A DNA stretch of 64,000 nucleotides from Cladosporium sp. IMV 00045 (Eukaryota > Ascomycota > Dothideomycetes > Cladosporiales > Cladosporiaceae), in assembly GCA_001931905.2 (NCBI GenBank), contig MSJI02000659.1, positions 1-64,000 of the forward strand, read 5' to 3'. The first letter of the stretch is position 1. Each line of letters starts with the position of its first letter. The notes under the pieces were generated by a model that was not told where the DNA came from, made no database searches, and saw only the letters and a program-made list of their open reading frames with translations. This document shows, piece by piece, positions 34,063 to 45,150 of this stretch. The position numbers and the translations under genes are program-made.

Positions 34063-34897
34063 GGGCGTTGAGATGATTGGTGTTTGTGGTGCTGGCTGGG
34101 GGTTTGCTTTGGGATTCGGCGCAATACTGGAAAATTGATCAGGGATATCGCAGAGGTCGCGAAGGTTTGGGAGTTGCGACTGAATGGAGGTATGGTGGGA
34201 TTTGTATCACAAAAGCAAGGCCTGCACCAGAAAATTTGTTATGATGAATCTATTTGCGGTCCAATACGTGTACGATCGGAAGTCTGTCTATTCCGTTTTC
34301 GATTCAGTTTCCTAGTCTCTGATATTTACGTTGTAAATATGTGAACTTGGCTACTTCCTCGCCGTGCAAAAATCTCACAGAATACATTTTGTATTTTCAT
34401 CAGTCCACTTCTCGATGATCCGTAAGACAACTTTTTTTTCCACGAGCACATAGACCCATCAACTGGTCCCTTGAAGGACCAATGGTGCAATATTGGACTC
34501 CAACCCTACCTACTGCGAGCGACCTCACAACTGTATCGGACATGATGCAGTCTTCAGCACCGGCACAAGCAAAGATAAATTATCGATTTTTATCGGTCGC
34601 GAGCGGGCGCCATCCCCTCCATCATTTCCAACCGCCGCCGCCCTCTTCTCCATATGTCGCGGGGTTTGGTGCTGGGGAAAAGAGGAGAGAGCGTCGGCTT
34701 TAGCGCAAGGCCGCCATCAACCGTTCACCTCGGTCGGCTTTACGACCACACGCCCATGTCTCTCGCAATACCCATGGAAAGCGTAAACAAGACCTGGCAT
34801 TCTTCGGCTCGGGGGAAGAGAAAAATGTAGTCGTCCATTGTCTTCTCACTCTTCTTCTCTTTCCTCTGCCAGTCTCACACTCTCAACACTGACGACA
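34063..34897. other. Intergenic: promoter of the E2 gene
   Basis: About 835 bp. The end next to 34898 is pyrimidine-rich. A nearby open frame seems to extend the E2 protein upstream, but it begins at a TTG codon and was not used. A T9 run lies near 34431. No other gene. Confidence 0.5.
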
Positions 34898-36307
34898 ATG
34901 TCCATCTCAAACCCCAGACTGGGCCGTTTCCTCGCCCGGCGCGCTCCATTCCACCACCCTTCCTCTTCAATCCACCGCCGGCCTTTCCACCGCTCCTCTC
35001 GCCTCGACGTAGTCAAGCCATTCCTTTTAGCGGACATCGGAGAAGGCATTACGGAATGTCAATTGATCCAATGGTTCGTCCAGCCCGGTGCGAGGGTCCA
35101 GCACTTCGACAAGCTGTGCGAGGTGCAATCGGACAAGGCCAGTGTGGAAATCACGAGTCCCTTTGATGGCGTGATTAAAAAGTTATACTACGATCCTGAC
35201 GATATGGCTGTAACCGGCAAGCCTTTGGTTGATATCGATATGGATGGCGAGGAGGCTGAGGAGCAGGCGGATAAGCTGGGTGGCGAGGAAGCGAGCGGTG
35301 AAAGTGCTGAACAGACCCAGAAAGAGAATGCAAGCTCAGAGAAGAAAGACACCGCACCATCAGAACGTAACGGCAATGGGAAGGGCGACTTCAGCTCATT
35401 GGCCACTCCGGCTGTGAGACATCTGACCAAGGAGCTGGACGTGGAAATCTCCGCCATCCAAGGCACTGGCAGAGACGGCAGGGTGCTGAAAGAAGACGTA
35501 CATCGCTTCGTAGCACAGAGAACACAGGAATCAGTGACCGAAGCGCCAGCATCAACATCTACAACGACAACTGCTCCATCCAAAACCAGCACGGCAAAAC
35601 AAGACGAGAAACTCCCTCTCACTCCCGTCCAAACGCAAATGTTCAAACTCATGACCAAATCCCTGAGCATACCCCACTTCCTCTACACCAGCACGGCAGA
35701 TATGTCCTCAATAACAGCCACTCGCAAGAGTCTCAATGCCTCACGTCCCGCCTCCGACAAACTCACCCATCTCCCCTTCATCATCAAAGCCACCAGCCTC
35801 GCCCTCCAGCAACACCCTCTCCTCAACTCCGCTCTCGATGCTTCAGACCCGAAGAAACCCTCCCTCACCTACCGTTCCGCGCACAACTTCGGCGTCGCAG
35901 TCGACACGCCCTCCGGCCTCCTCGTCCCGGTCATCCGCGACGTGCAGAACCTCAGCATCACGGACATCGCTCGAGAACTCCGTTCCTTATCCGAGAAGGC
36001 GCGTAACGGCAAGCTCGCCCCAAGCGACTTCGCCGGCGCCACTTTCACCGTCTCCAACATCGGCTCTGTCGGTGGCGGCGTCGTTTCGCCGATTATCAGC
36101 GAACCGCAGGTGGCGATTCTGGGCGTCGGCAGGAGTAAGGTCGTGCCGGCTTTTGATGCGGATGGTCAGTTGGTTAAGAAGGAGAAGCTGGTTCTTAGCT
36201 GGAGTGCGGATCATCGTGTTGTCGATGGTGCGGAGTGCGCGAGGTGTGCGGAGAGGGTGAGGGCCGCGTTGGAGTTGCCGGTGGGGATGTTGGTTGATTT
36301 GCGGTAG
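34898..36307 (+). CDS. Lipoamide acyltransferase, E2 of branched-chain 2-oxoacid dehydrogenase complex
   Basis: A single exon of 469 residues from MSISNPRLGRF. Residues 1-40 are Arg/His/Ser-rich without acids, a mitochondrial presequence. The lipoyl domain follows (LADIGEGITECQLIQWFV, lipoyl lysine in QSDKASVEI near residue 80), then an acidic/Glu-rich linker, the E1/E3-binding domain (ATPAVRHLTKELDVEISAI, GTGRDGRVLKEDV), and the catalytic domain with the conserved DHRVVDGAECAR near residue 438. The LADIGEGI and GVIKKLYY wording fits the branched-chain rather than the pyruvate or 2-oxoglutarate E2. It acts in leucine, isoleucine and valine breakdown. No E1 or E3 genes are nearby. Confidence 0.93.
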   Translation: MSISNPRLGRFLARRAPFHHPSSSIHRRPFHRSSRLDVVKPFLLADIGEGITECQLIQWFVQPGARVQHFDKLCEVQSDKASVEITSPFDGVIKKLYYDPDDMAVTGKPLVDIDMDGEEAEEQADKLGGEEASGESAEQTQKENASSEKKDTAPSERNGNGKGDFSSLATPAVRHLTKELDVEISAIQGTGRDGRVLKEDVHRFVAQRTQESVTEAPASTSTTTTAPSKTSTAKQDEKLPLTPVQTQMFKLMTKSLSIPHFLYTSTADMSSITATRKSLNASRPASDKLTHLPFIIKATSLALQQHPLLNSALDASDPKKPSLTYRSAHNFGVAVDTPSGLLVPVIRDVQNLSITDIARELRSLSEKARNGKLAPSDFAGATFTVSNIGSVGGGVVSPIISEPQVAILGVGRSKVVPAFDADGQLVKKEKLVLSWSADHRVVDGAECARCAERVRAALELPVGMLVDLR

Positions 36308-36788
36308 AGGGTGGGGTTGTCAGGGGTAGATGATGGTGAATGTTTGGTATGAAAGTCATGAATTATAGATGATATCGACTTGTCTTTCTGTTTGTTCCTC
36401 TGACCGAATTCCCCTTCCTCGCCAGAGCTGGCATTTGACACGAGCAATTTCTGATCAAGACATGTACGAAACCGACACAGGATGTCGATCGCTTCATGAT
36501 CAGCCAGCCTCATCTCTTCGGTTGCAAGCCTTAACCATACTCCTACAGGCAGCCAAAGAGTGAAACTCTTTCAACCCACCATTTGCGATCAATGAAGCAG
36601 GATAGCAAGATCAATGGGGTCGGAAGAGACTGGCTTGAGCCTTGATATTTGCTCGCTGATGTGATACGTATAATGCAGTGCGATATGTGGATACTAAACC
36701 ATAAAAACTTCAGCCATCTTCCAGGCCCCCTGTCCCCGTTGCACTCTCCACCGTCACCTGAGCGCAGCCTCACGAGCCCTCCGGTCGT
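36308..36788. other. Convergent intergenic stretch
   Basis: 480 bp between the 3' ends of the E2 gene and the polygalacturonase gene. Nothing recognisable. Confidence 0.5.
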
Positions 36789-38027
36789 CTAGCACGCAGC
36801 AGGGCTAGGGACGTTCGAACACTTGCCGCTCTTCTGGCCACCGGTGATGGAGTTGCCCGACCAAGTCCAGTTCGAGCAGGCACCCTTGGCACACAGGATG
36901 TAAACCGGGGTGGCTTTGGAAGAAACGCTGCCGGTCACGCCTTTGACTGTCAGGCCGGTGATGGGAACACCAGCGGTCGGCTTGCCGGTGGGCGAACCGT
37001 TCTCGTAGTCCTGCTGGATGACGATGCCGTACTTGGCGATCTTGGGGATGAGAAGTCAGCATGGGTCTGCGATGAAGGAAGATCAATGGCCAAGGCTGGG
37101 GGAGTACTCACGTTTGAGAGCTTGATGTTGCTGTAAGTCACTCCAGAGACTTTACCCGTGGCGCCAGAGACAGTCTTAATACGCACGCCGTTGTCCGAGT
37201 TAACGATCTGAGAGTCGAGGATCTTCACAGTGTCGACTGTGTTGTCGCTGCGACCGCCAACGGAGCCGATCGAAAGTCCATGGCCACCTGAGCAGTAACC
37301 GCCGGTGAAGGTGATGTCAGTGCCGCTGTTGACTGCGAGACAGTCATCCTGGTTATACACAGTGGCACCACTGATCGTGATTTGCTTAGAGCTTCCCACG
37401 TCGAACGCATCGGTGTTGTGGCCGCCCTTGGAGTCGCCGTCTTTGTTGTTGACAGTGATACCGTTGAACTGGACGTTGGTTGCGCCGTTGATGGAAAAGA
37501 CCTGCACCGGGGAGTTCTTGATGGTCTTATTGATGCAGTCAGTATCAGCTAACACCCTGCACTGCCATGCTACAGATCAGACTTACAAGACCCTTAACCA
37601 CCGAGTTGGTCATCGAGTGGGCATAGAAGAACTTTGGCTTTTTCTTGCCTCCATTCGAGCCTTTGGTGTCCCACCAACGGGCACCGTCACCATTGAGAGT
37701 GGCACCGGTGCCGTCGATGGTGAGGGAGTCTCCCGAGATCGAGACCAAGGGGCCTGCCCACTCCTTGTATCCGAACGTCGTGGTGCCCTTGAACACGACA
37801 TGCGTACCCTTCTTGAGCTTGGTCAGGTCAAGTGTGGTGCCAGCGGGAACGACCAGGCTGTCGAGAGTGATCGTCGAACAGGAAGTCTTCGACTTGGCCA
37901 CGGCAGCAGCCCCAGAAGAACCGCTGAAGGTGCAGCTATCCGCGCGCTCAGTGAGCGTCGCCGGAGCTGCAAAAGCCGTGGTAGCGGCCAGCGCTACCGT
38001 GAAGAGTGATGAGATCGAAGGAATCAT
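36789..38027 (-). CDS. Secreted endopolygalacturonase, glycoside hydrolase family 28
   Basis: Exons 38027-37587, 37525-37112 and 37040-36789 give 368 residues, the usual endo-PG size; introns are 61 and 71 bp. A signal peptide ([20 protein letters not shown]) and a probable short propeptide ending TERAD are followed by the parallel beta-helix. GH28 active-site signatures are all present: NTDAFDV near residue 187, [10 protein letters not shown] near 208, [13 protein letters not shown] near 227 and RIKT near 262, carrying the three catalytic aspartates, the histidine and the substrate-binding Arg-Lys. Cysteines [16 protein letters not shown] and the [10 protein letters not shown] end match disulfides of the family. 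It cleaves pectin outside the cell; it suggests a plant-associated or saprotrophic life. NTDAFDV has Ala where Gly is usual. Confidence 0.96.
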
Positions 38028-38634
38028 GATGAAGGAATGAAGATCAAATGAGTGACTATAGCAGGAAGCTTAGAGTTGAGTGATGATACTTCCCATACCA
38101 AGACGGCCACAACGACTTGTTCTTATACAAAAAATCAGCAAGATTGCCACGTCGCTGCCCTATATCACTTGTCCAGAACAAGGCAGCTCCGTAGACCTGC
38201 CTCGTCGAGCCATCGCTCTAGGCCGCAGAGGAACATGCGTTTTCAGTCACGCACTATGACTTCAATATCACTGCCGCTTAGAGCCCTACAAGTCTTATGG
38301 ACAACAAGCCTAGCGCCAAGCTAGATACGAAAGCTTGTGTTCGTCCTATGCCCTATCGTATATAGCCAGGCGAGCTATTCGCGGAACATTTGTAGGGGAC
38401 GAGTTTCGATATTGCAAGGAAACGCCGGCTTGTTTCAGGTGGCCGCTTACACGGCGCCAATGACTCCGGCGTCAAAAGTCCGGACCGCGCACTTTCTAGA
38501 ATCTGGAAAGCGAATTCAGTAAGGTGGTAACATCGTTTTACGAGGGAAGCATCTAGGTGGCATCAGACAGACCTCACCACTGGAGGCGTATCGCGGTGTA
38601 CTGTGGTACTTCCGGAGATATCGGCAAGGACACC
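38028..38634. promoter_or_regulatory. Divergent promoter, polygalacturonase / F-box gene
   Basis: About 600 bp. On the minus strand a TATAAGA element lies near 38121-38127, about 95 bp before the polygalacturonase ATG. The F-box frame could extend upstream only from a GTG codon, so the ATG at 38635 was used. Confidence 0.5.
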
Positions 38635-39411
38635 ATGACGGGGCTGTTGAGCTTGCCGGAAGAAATCCTCACGGAAATCTACATCCTGTCAGGCCAGCAG
38701 ATCGAATCACTATCTCACTTGTCATGTGTCAACCGCCGTCTCCATGATATTTGGATTAAGGACTCTGATCATATCATTGCGTCTGCGGTACGTCTGGTAG
38801 CGCCGAACCACGAAGATGCAATTGCTTTGACCCTGCTGGAGATGCGTCTACCCAAGCGCATCACTGGCTTTCACTCCTTTGACCCATCGGAACCATGTTT
38901 ACCTCTAAGATCATGCCTGCCTGGTCTTCGGCGTAGCCTCACTGTTGGTATCCAGGTCTGCGAGCACTTCCTTGAATGGAATGTGTTGGAAGAAGAAAAT
39001 GACGTGAGAGTCTTCGTTCTGGAACCCTTGCCACCGGTATACTACTTCATTCGGGAAATGGTTGTGGCTTTCCATTTGCCACAACTTCGTCTCGCCATGA
39101 ACGACAAAATCATAGGTTTCTTCGAGACGGCTGGAGCAGTGGAAAACTATGCTATGATGAGCAATTTCATGCTCACTGACATGGCGCCTTCCTTGCAAGT
39201 GCCTCATTGCATTGAAAGACCCTGCCCTCATCCGATAAACTCCAGTGGAGATCAAAATCTCATGGATGTCACTCATAAGTGGGGTTTTGCTCTCAAAGTG
39301 GGCTGGAATTTACTAGTCGACAGGGAAGATGGCCTTCCAGATGACCCATTCTCTGGATACTACCCTGATGGCGGTCCAGAGAAGGATTGTTGCACGCACT
39401 CTCGATTGTGA
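38635..39411 (+). CDS. F-box protein, lineage-expanded family (copy A)
   Basis: A single exon of 258 residues from MTGLLSLPEEILTEI. The first 45 residues are an F-box (LSLPEEILTEIYIL, LSHLSCVNRRLHDIW), which binds Skp1 in SCF ubiquitin ligases. The rest has no leucine-rich repeat or WD; instead it shares a pattern with the gene at 49809-50588: an A-x-ALTLLE helix, a GFHSFDPSEP-like turn, LPLRSCLPGLRRSL, and a long helix with REMVVAFHLPQL. Such proteins are numerous and fast-evolving in filamentous fungi; substrates are unknown. The tail (CCTHSRL) is Cys-containing. Confidence 0.8.
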   Translation: MTGLLSLPEEILTEIYILSGQQIESLSHLSCVNRRLHDIWIKDSDHIIASAVRLVAPNHEDAIALTLLEMRLPKRITGFHSFDPSEPCLPLRSCLPGLRRSLTVGIQVCEHFLEWNVLEEENDVRVFVLEPLPPVYYFIREMVVAFHLPQLRLAMNDKIIGFFETAGAVENYAMMSNFMLTDMAPSLQVPHCIERPCPHPINSSGDQNLMDVTHKWGFALKVGWNLLVDREDGLPDDPFSGYYPDGGPEKDCCTHSRL

Positions 39412-39569
39412 TGCGATTTGCCCTCCTTGACAGGTCTGCGGTCTCATGTCATATGCACAACGTGCTTTGCTGTCGAAAGCTACGCTGAATGTCTTTAAGT
39501 TAGGTGAACCCGGTGGTAAATTGGTTTACTCTTAAGCATTGGGTAATGATGGCTCAAAGCTCGCCAAAT

Positions 39570-40481
39570 TCAGAAATCCATGCTGAGCTTCAGTTTATTT
39601 CCTTCAACTATCTCGTCTTTCCGCTTTATCAGCTCTTCCATGTCCCATGGACAGCTTATGTATCGTCCACCTAGCCAATCTCTCCGTTCCGCAGAGAGCC
39701 AAGCAATGGTGTCGCCTGCGATTTCTGGTCGATGCGGCAGCTTGTTACGCAACTCCTCAGGCTCGTTAATTGTCATGTGGGTCTTGATCGCTCCAGGGTT
39801 GACGCAAAAAGCAAGTAGCCCATCATCACCGTGCTCGAGGTTCAGGGATTCGGTCCAGCGAAGCACTGCAAGCTTGGAAGTCCTATAGCTGGCGCCACCT
39901 TTACGCACACTGAGCGCTCCGGAAGATGATACATTGATCATGATACAGAGGCCTTCGCACTTCGCACGTGTCTCAAGTTGCATCGGTAAAAACGCCCGTG
40001 TCATGTTGAACAACCCATGCACATTGACCTCCCAAGTCTTCCAGTACACCTCCGGGTCTGCATCGAGTATAGAGCTGTAAGGCTCCTGGTGTGCTGCATT
40101 GTTGATGAGAACATCTAACCGATGTCCGAACGCCTCTGAAAAATCTCCTCGGAACGCATCGACGCTTTCCCACTGGGAGATATCGACACTGCCACTGATC
40201 ACATGAGGTTCTGTTCGGCCTGCCTCCACGGCCGCAGCTTTCAGCCGAGCGACGAGTTGATCCGAGACACCGTGGAGGTCAATGACAGCGATCGCGGAGG
40301 CTCCAGCGCGAGCGAAAGCGGTGGCAGTTGCGAAACCCACGCCGTCATCCCGAGCGGCGCCAGTGATGAGCACATGTTTCCCAGAAAGATCTTGTGCCAG
40401 CGGAGAAATGAAGGGGTAGCTTGTAGCGTGGGTAACGAGAGTGAAGTCGCGCCGCGTTGAAGGTCGGCTAGATGAAGACAT
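39570..40481 (-). CDS. Short-chain dehydrogenase/reductase (classical SDR)
   Basis: A single exon of 303 residues from MSSSSRPSTRRDF; an upstream frame to 40586 begins with GTG and was not used. Rossmann glycine motif is TGAARDDGVGFATA, the NNAA motif is NNAAHQEPY, and the catalytic set is Ser in VSSSG with YRTSK (Tyr-x3-Lys). PGAIKTHM after the core is the usual cofactor-closing segment. Asp at the end of beta-2 (VIDLHG) suggests NAD(H) rather than NADP(H). The substrate is not predictable. It is flanked by an F-box gene and a broken SIR2-like gene, so no pathway context exists. Confidence 0.9.
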   Translation of the reverse strand: MSSSSRPSTRRDFTLVTHATSYPFISPLAQDLSGKHVLITGAARDDGVGFATATAFARAGASAIAVIDLHGVSDQLVARLKAAAVEAGRTEPHVISGSVDISQWESVDAFRGDFSEAFGHRLDVLINNAAHQEPYSSILDADPEVYWKTWEVNVHGLFNMTRAFLPMQLETRAKCEGLCIMINVSSSGALSVRKGGASYRTSKLAVLRWTESLNLEHGDDGLLAFCVNPGAIKTHMTINEPEELRNKLPHRPEIAGDTIAWLSAERRDWLGGRYISCPWDMEELIKRKDEIVEGNKLKLSMDF

Positions 40482-41135
40482 TGTGAATTTGGCCTGGCGC
40501 TGGGAATTTCGAGCTTCTAATGGAGGACGTGAAAGATAAAGCGAAAATATAAGGTGTGAAGAGGCGCCGGGAGGTGGAAGGAACACGGGATCAGCAATGA
40601 TATCAAAAGTGGCCTTTTTTGTGAGGAGGTAGCAAGATCACTGATTGACCCACTGTTGCTGCTGTATATAGTAAACCGCTCGGTTCAAGAAAGCTGGTGG
40701 GGCAAATCGCGATACAAGCGATTAGTGATCGACTCGGACTCATGTGTCTATTAATTACCTCCTAACAGTTATGAGAGATAAACGTGCATTGGCTGAAACC
40801 ATGATTTCAAAGTGCTTGAAGCGTTTGAATAGACAGAATTTCTGTGAGGACTAATTTGCTTGAATTGATATGTTTCGGTAAAACATGCACCCTATAGGAC
40901 CGACGGACTACACGAGTCTCAGCCGAGAAAATTGCATAGAACCCAACGCGATCATTATGGTACGAAAATACGGTCGGTCGTTACTAGATTGACTATCTCC
41001 GTTCAAGACAATAAGGTATGATGAATTCCTTTCGACGTTTCGCAGTCTGATACCAGTCCAGCTTCCCCATAACGTTAATAACTTGAACTCAACCTCTGGA
41101 TCTCAGAAAACCCGTTTCCATTGGTTGCCAGTCGA
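40482..41135. other. Intergenic: SDR promoter and SIR2-like 3' region
   Basis: About 650 bp, AT-richer than the coding parts, with a TATATA element near 40661-40672. No gene is visible. Confidence 0.5.
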
Positions 41136-42658
41136 TCATTCCAATCTCGCGATGATGTGGGGGATCTCGCTGTAATCGTCAAACCACATGGGCCGAACCC
41201 CCATGTCAATGTATTTTTCCTCTGCGGACTTCTGATCTTTTTCATCATTGCGACCTTTGCTGTCCTTCGGTCGTTGCAGGAGGGCATAGTGGTAGCGAGC
41301 CGGCCACTTCTGGATAGCGTTCTGGAGTAATCTGTTCATGTAGGGCTCTGTGAACGAACAATCGACGTACAGACAAACATGCACTGGGTTCTCGAGGTAC
41401 TCCACAAATCGACCGAAGACCTCTGCCGGTTGATCTTGATAGATGCCTTCGTACTGGCGCGTGGCGAAAACAAAGCGCACTTTGGTAGTCAAGAACAGCT
41501 TTTGCGGGGTGTAACCATGAAGATACAACACTCGTTGCAACCATGAGACCTGACCCAACCGGATGGCTTTCTAGTTTGGATCGCCCGCGAGCTCGTTTCC
41601 TCGTATAGTCCAACGTGCTGAACGGACGCCTTCTTCCTCCAGGGCAATAGACATGAAGTTGTCGAAGTTGTAACTGGCAATGGCATCCCATCCGGGAAGG
41701 AAGCCAGGCTGCTGTCTGTCTGGCACCCATTATTGTGGGTGAGCTAAGCGTGCAATTGATTTGTGTACCTCAATTGGCTGGCGGTTCTTCTGGTAAGGAA
41801 TGCCGGTGATCAATGTAAAGAGATCTTGCCCGCAGAGTTCGTACGTCAATCTCGCACCCTCCATCAAATCGTCATTGCTTGCGTTGCCAGAGTCAATAGC
41901 ATGGATGATGGCTTGAGCCGTCCTTCGTTGATCATCGTTGTATTCTCGGACTTTCAATTTCTTGAACTTGTAGACAGTGGTAACAGCTGGTTCTGATTGT
42001 TTGAGATAAACAGAAGGTAAGGTACCCTTGCCATCTGGCCCTTCTGAGCCTGTTGGACCTCCTGAGGGAGTTTGAAGTCTCGCTCTGTTTCTGAAGACTA
42101 TTCTTTCTCCGGTTGACGAATCTCCAAGCCCTGCTCAACCGTAATCCGCAAAAGCTCTCTCACTAGGGCAGCCCGGGACGGAGCACCACAACCACGGGCC
42201 ATCGAAACGCCAGCACCAAGCAGGGGCGAGAGTGCTGAGGATCGTCTCATGAGTCTCAGGAGTTGGATATCGAAGTCACGAATCTCCGAGCCCAGGGGAC
42301 GGCGCACTCGTTCAATGTGAGTAACTACCCTTGTAGCCCGAGCTCTGGCGCGCTCGAGAGGATTCTTTGCCTTGTCAGGCGTACTTTGCCCGACATCTAC
42401 TTTCCTGCTCTCAGCAACCTTATTGGGCAGTTTTTCGCTGACATCGAATCCTACGCGCACGAGGAGGTCGCATTTCCGGTATAATCCATTGATGAAAGTT
42501 TCCATCTCAAACAACGCTACTCCTGGTGGCTCTTTGTCGGCGAGATCTGTGAGCAGCGCATCATCGTTGTTCTCTTTAGACAGGCGTCTTGATCTTCTGC
42601 CCTGCGTTTTCGAATGTCCAGCGACCTGGTAAGCTTTTGTGGGCTCCAAAGATTCCAT
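41136..42658 (-). pseudogene. SIR2-like domain gene, interrupted by two stops and a frame change
   Basis: The frame 42658-42098 starts at an ATG and carries LLGAGVSMARGCGAPSRAAL, the NAD-site start of SIR2-like (SIR2_2) domains. The fold continues in another frame from about 42130 (through VREYNDDQRR, YELCGQDLFTLITG, EVHKSIARLAHPQ) to an in-frame TAA at 41730-41732. It resumes in the same frame (LPGWDAIASYNFDNFM, RGNELAGDPN), meets an in-frame TAG at 41571-41573, and resumes again (LYLHGYTPQKLFLTTKVRF, PVHVCLYVDCSF) to the end at 41136. No intron fits the stops. SIR2-like domains act as NADases or regulators in immunity-type proteins, and bacterial relatives defend against phage; the role of this copy is not known. 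Both stops could come from CAA and CAG by C-to-T change. Confidence 0.82.
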
Positions 42659-43443
42659 GGTGGATCGGGTTCCTGATAATGTAATTAGATGCGCTTATCC
42701 GCCTAAGGCACATGTCTCTTGCTTGATACGAACCGAAGTGGAACAGACGTCGCACTTTTTGCAGAACTCTGTCACCTAGAGTCACAACATTCCTCAGATA
42801 CCTAAGGACTGGTTGATTCACTGCACTACTCGGAACCATCTAGATTAGCAGACCCTCCGCGAACGGCAATGCTCACTGCATAAGTGCTTTGAAGTCCGCA
42901 GCGCCACATAATATGGCCAGCAGAATCGCCGAGTTAGCTGAGCAAAATGCAAAGGACCGGAGCGCCACCCTACACATTGTGGCGCCACCGCGTCAGCCCA
43001 CCTCGAGAAAAGGTACATCAGGAGAGATACAATCAATGCCAGGTCTAGACCTCGCGCTCGACCTGATGGTATCGTGATGCAGACTACCAGGGCAAACAAT
43101 CGTGGCGAGAGGAAATTTATGGACAATAGAGGTCAATGTAAGCGTTATTGGAGCCAAGAGTAGTTAACTTACTAAACGTCGAAGTCGTCAACTGCAGAAA
43201 GAGTGCATCAGCTTTGAGCGCCGGAGATGTCATTCCACTGTGGAAGAAGACATGCATAAGCGCTCACCTGAGAGCATTTGCATGCTCAACCGGTTTTCTA
43301 GATATTTATGTCTCGCCACTCTCGCATGAAACGACATCGGAGGTGCCAGCGACTACAAAACGATGTAATCAACTGCTCGCCGACTGTCTTCAAGATAATT
43401 CGCTTCGCCCAAGCCACCCACTACCACTACAGCAACCTCAACG
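42659..43443. other. Divergent stretch between SIR2-like pseudogene and membrane-anchored gene
   Basis: 785 bp with short open frames only. I find no domain. It should hold the promoter of the plus-strand gene at 43444. Confidence 0.45.
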
Positions 43444-44412
43444 ATGGCAGACAACGCGGCCATTATCCTTTCAATAGTGACTCTCGTGGGGACGCTCATT
43501 ACCGTCGGTGTCACATCGTGGTTGACCTACCTTTCCAACGAACACAAGCGCAAACAGGAGCTGAGAAAAGTTTATGCCAAATATCGAGATGCCCTGCTGC
43601 TTGCCACCTACGATCTTCAGTCACGACTCTACAACATCGTCGACTACAACATCGCACACTCTTACATGAAAGACATGCGACAGACAGAGAATTTGCTGAT
43701 GTATACCGCATTTGCTGTAGGACAGTACTTGAGTTGGGTGCATGTCATCCGTCAACGCGCGCAGTTTCTGCAATGCGAGACAGAGCAAGTAGATAAAGAC
43801 CTGACGGAGGCCATCTCCGATGTCACCTTCGACTTCAGCACTGACGCATACTCGACGATGGAGCCAACACCCTTCATGCTATGGCGAGGCGACCAGATGG
43901 CTATCGGCGAACTGATGACTGTCGCTGACGGCCACGATCTTGGTCCCATGGGATATGGGCTGTTTCACAAAAGATGGTGCGAATGCAGAAAGGAAACAGA
44001 CTTCGAGACGATCAACGGTGACCCTGCGTTGCTTGTCGACGTTACCAATGATGGCACCGTTCAAAACCTTGGACAAAGAAGCAAACAGCTGAGACAGGCC
44101 CAAGACAGCTCTGAGCTAATCTTCAAGCATGCGCGAGGGGTATCAAGTTTCCGTGAATGGTTCAGGCCAATTGTTGAAGGGGTCATTGCCATTGCTAAGG
44201 CGAAGAAAGATGTTCAGCCTGGCAGCAATGGTAATGTCGACCAGGTATTGGTCCGGCGAGTGAGTTCATTGGATCAGAGAGTGAGAAGATTGCAGCATCG
44301 TCTCGTTGACCTCATCAACATCCTTGACCCCAAGCGTCTGCGGTCCAAGTCAATGTTCACAAAGAAGGCTGCACGGGCTGCAAAGTGTGAATGTCACGAT
44401 TGCCAGGAATAG
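43444..44412 (+). CDS. Membrane-anchored protein of unknown function
   Basis: A single exon of 322 residues. Residues about 5-30 form one hydrophobic helix (AIILSIVTLVGTLITVGV), followed at once by a long charged helix (NEHKRKQELRKVYAKYRD) and ALLLATYDLQSRLYNIV, then NLLMYTAFAVGQYLSWVHVIR. This order (single anchor, then a helical domain with DLQSRLYNI) is one I associate with an unnamed family found widely in fungi and bacteria, but I cannot give a function. The C-terminus ends in a basic stretch and Cys pairs (KCECHDCQE), a possible metal or lipid site. The basic residues after the helix predict a cytosolic C-terminus. The divergent neighbour is the broken SIR2-like gene. Confidence 0.75.
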   Translation: MADNAAIILSIVTLVGTLITVGVTSWLTYLSNEHKRKQELRKVYAKYRDALLLATYDLQSRLYNIVDYNIAHSYMKDMRQTENLLMYTAFAVGQYLSWVHVIRQRAQFLQCETEQVDKDLTEAISDVTFDFSTDAYSTMEPTPFMLWRGDQMAIGELMTVADGHDLGPMGYGLFHKRWCECRKETDFETINGDPALLVDVTNDGTVQNLGQRSKQLRQAQDSSELIFKHARGVSSFREWFRPIVEGVIAIAKAKKDVQPGSNGNVDQVLVRRVSSLDQRVRRLQHRLVDLINILDPKRLRSKSMFTKKAARAAKCECHDCQE

Positions 44413-45150
44413 GGTATGAGAGGCTCGAGTGCAGATATCGGTCATGCTTTTCCAATCTAAGAACAACTTTTTCAATCCAGAATTTTTTCATCTTGCAATA
44501 GGTTCACGCAGCTTCTACGTTCATGGGTTTCGCGGAGATACCCAAGAGGTGCGACCATGGCCAGAGGCTTACTTGCGCCTAAGGTCAGGAGAGCTTCATG
44601 CAGTCATAATTCACCCACTATGTTCCAATCGGTGGACGAACCGCACCCTGGGATGAGGTTCAGCTGCATCGCCTTCCGACGGGGTCCTTGGCGTGACTAA
44701 AACTGTGGAAGAATGGTGGGTTACGAAGATGTCGACGGGAAATGCACATCTCGCCATGGGTACGAATCTGTTCGCGAGTGGCGATGAGAGGCTCTCGCCA
44801 TTCAAACATTTTCCCTCCGACTTGAATAAATCACCTCAAGTGCAGGTCTCGTAATTTCACATGGCCTTTAAAATGCACCAGTCATCCCACTGCTTCCAGT
44901 ACAATTTAAATGCATCCACCGAATGACTGAGTGTCGCGCAGTTTGTGCTTCCATGATGCTCATCAAACGCGGCTGTTGAGTCCTAAGACGGTGATCTGGG
45001 TGCGAGCCTCGCAATAATAAGTTGCGTTGCGTCGGCAGCGGAGTAGACGTTATGCCCCGACCAAGCTCTGAATTTGAAGCACAATTATTTGGAACATTTG
45101 ACAGATGTTGATTCAACTTTTGAACGCCATCTTTGTATGATGTGCTTCGT
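44413..45150. other. Convergent intergenic stretch
   Basis: About 740 bp between two 3' ends. Short open frames on both strands show no motif. Nothing recognised. Confidence 0.5.

Noticed and set aside
34838..34897. Longer N-terminus for the E2 subunit
   Set aside because: The extra 20 codons begin with TTG; ATG at 34898 already gives a full mitochondrial presequence.
38557..38634. Longer N-terminus for F-box copy A
   Set aside because: The extension starts with GTG; the paralogue also begins a few residues before the F-box, matching ATG 38635.
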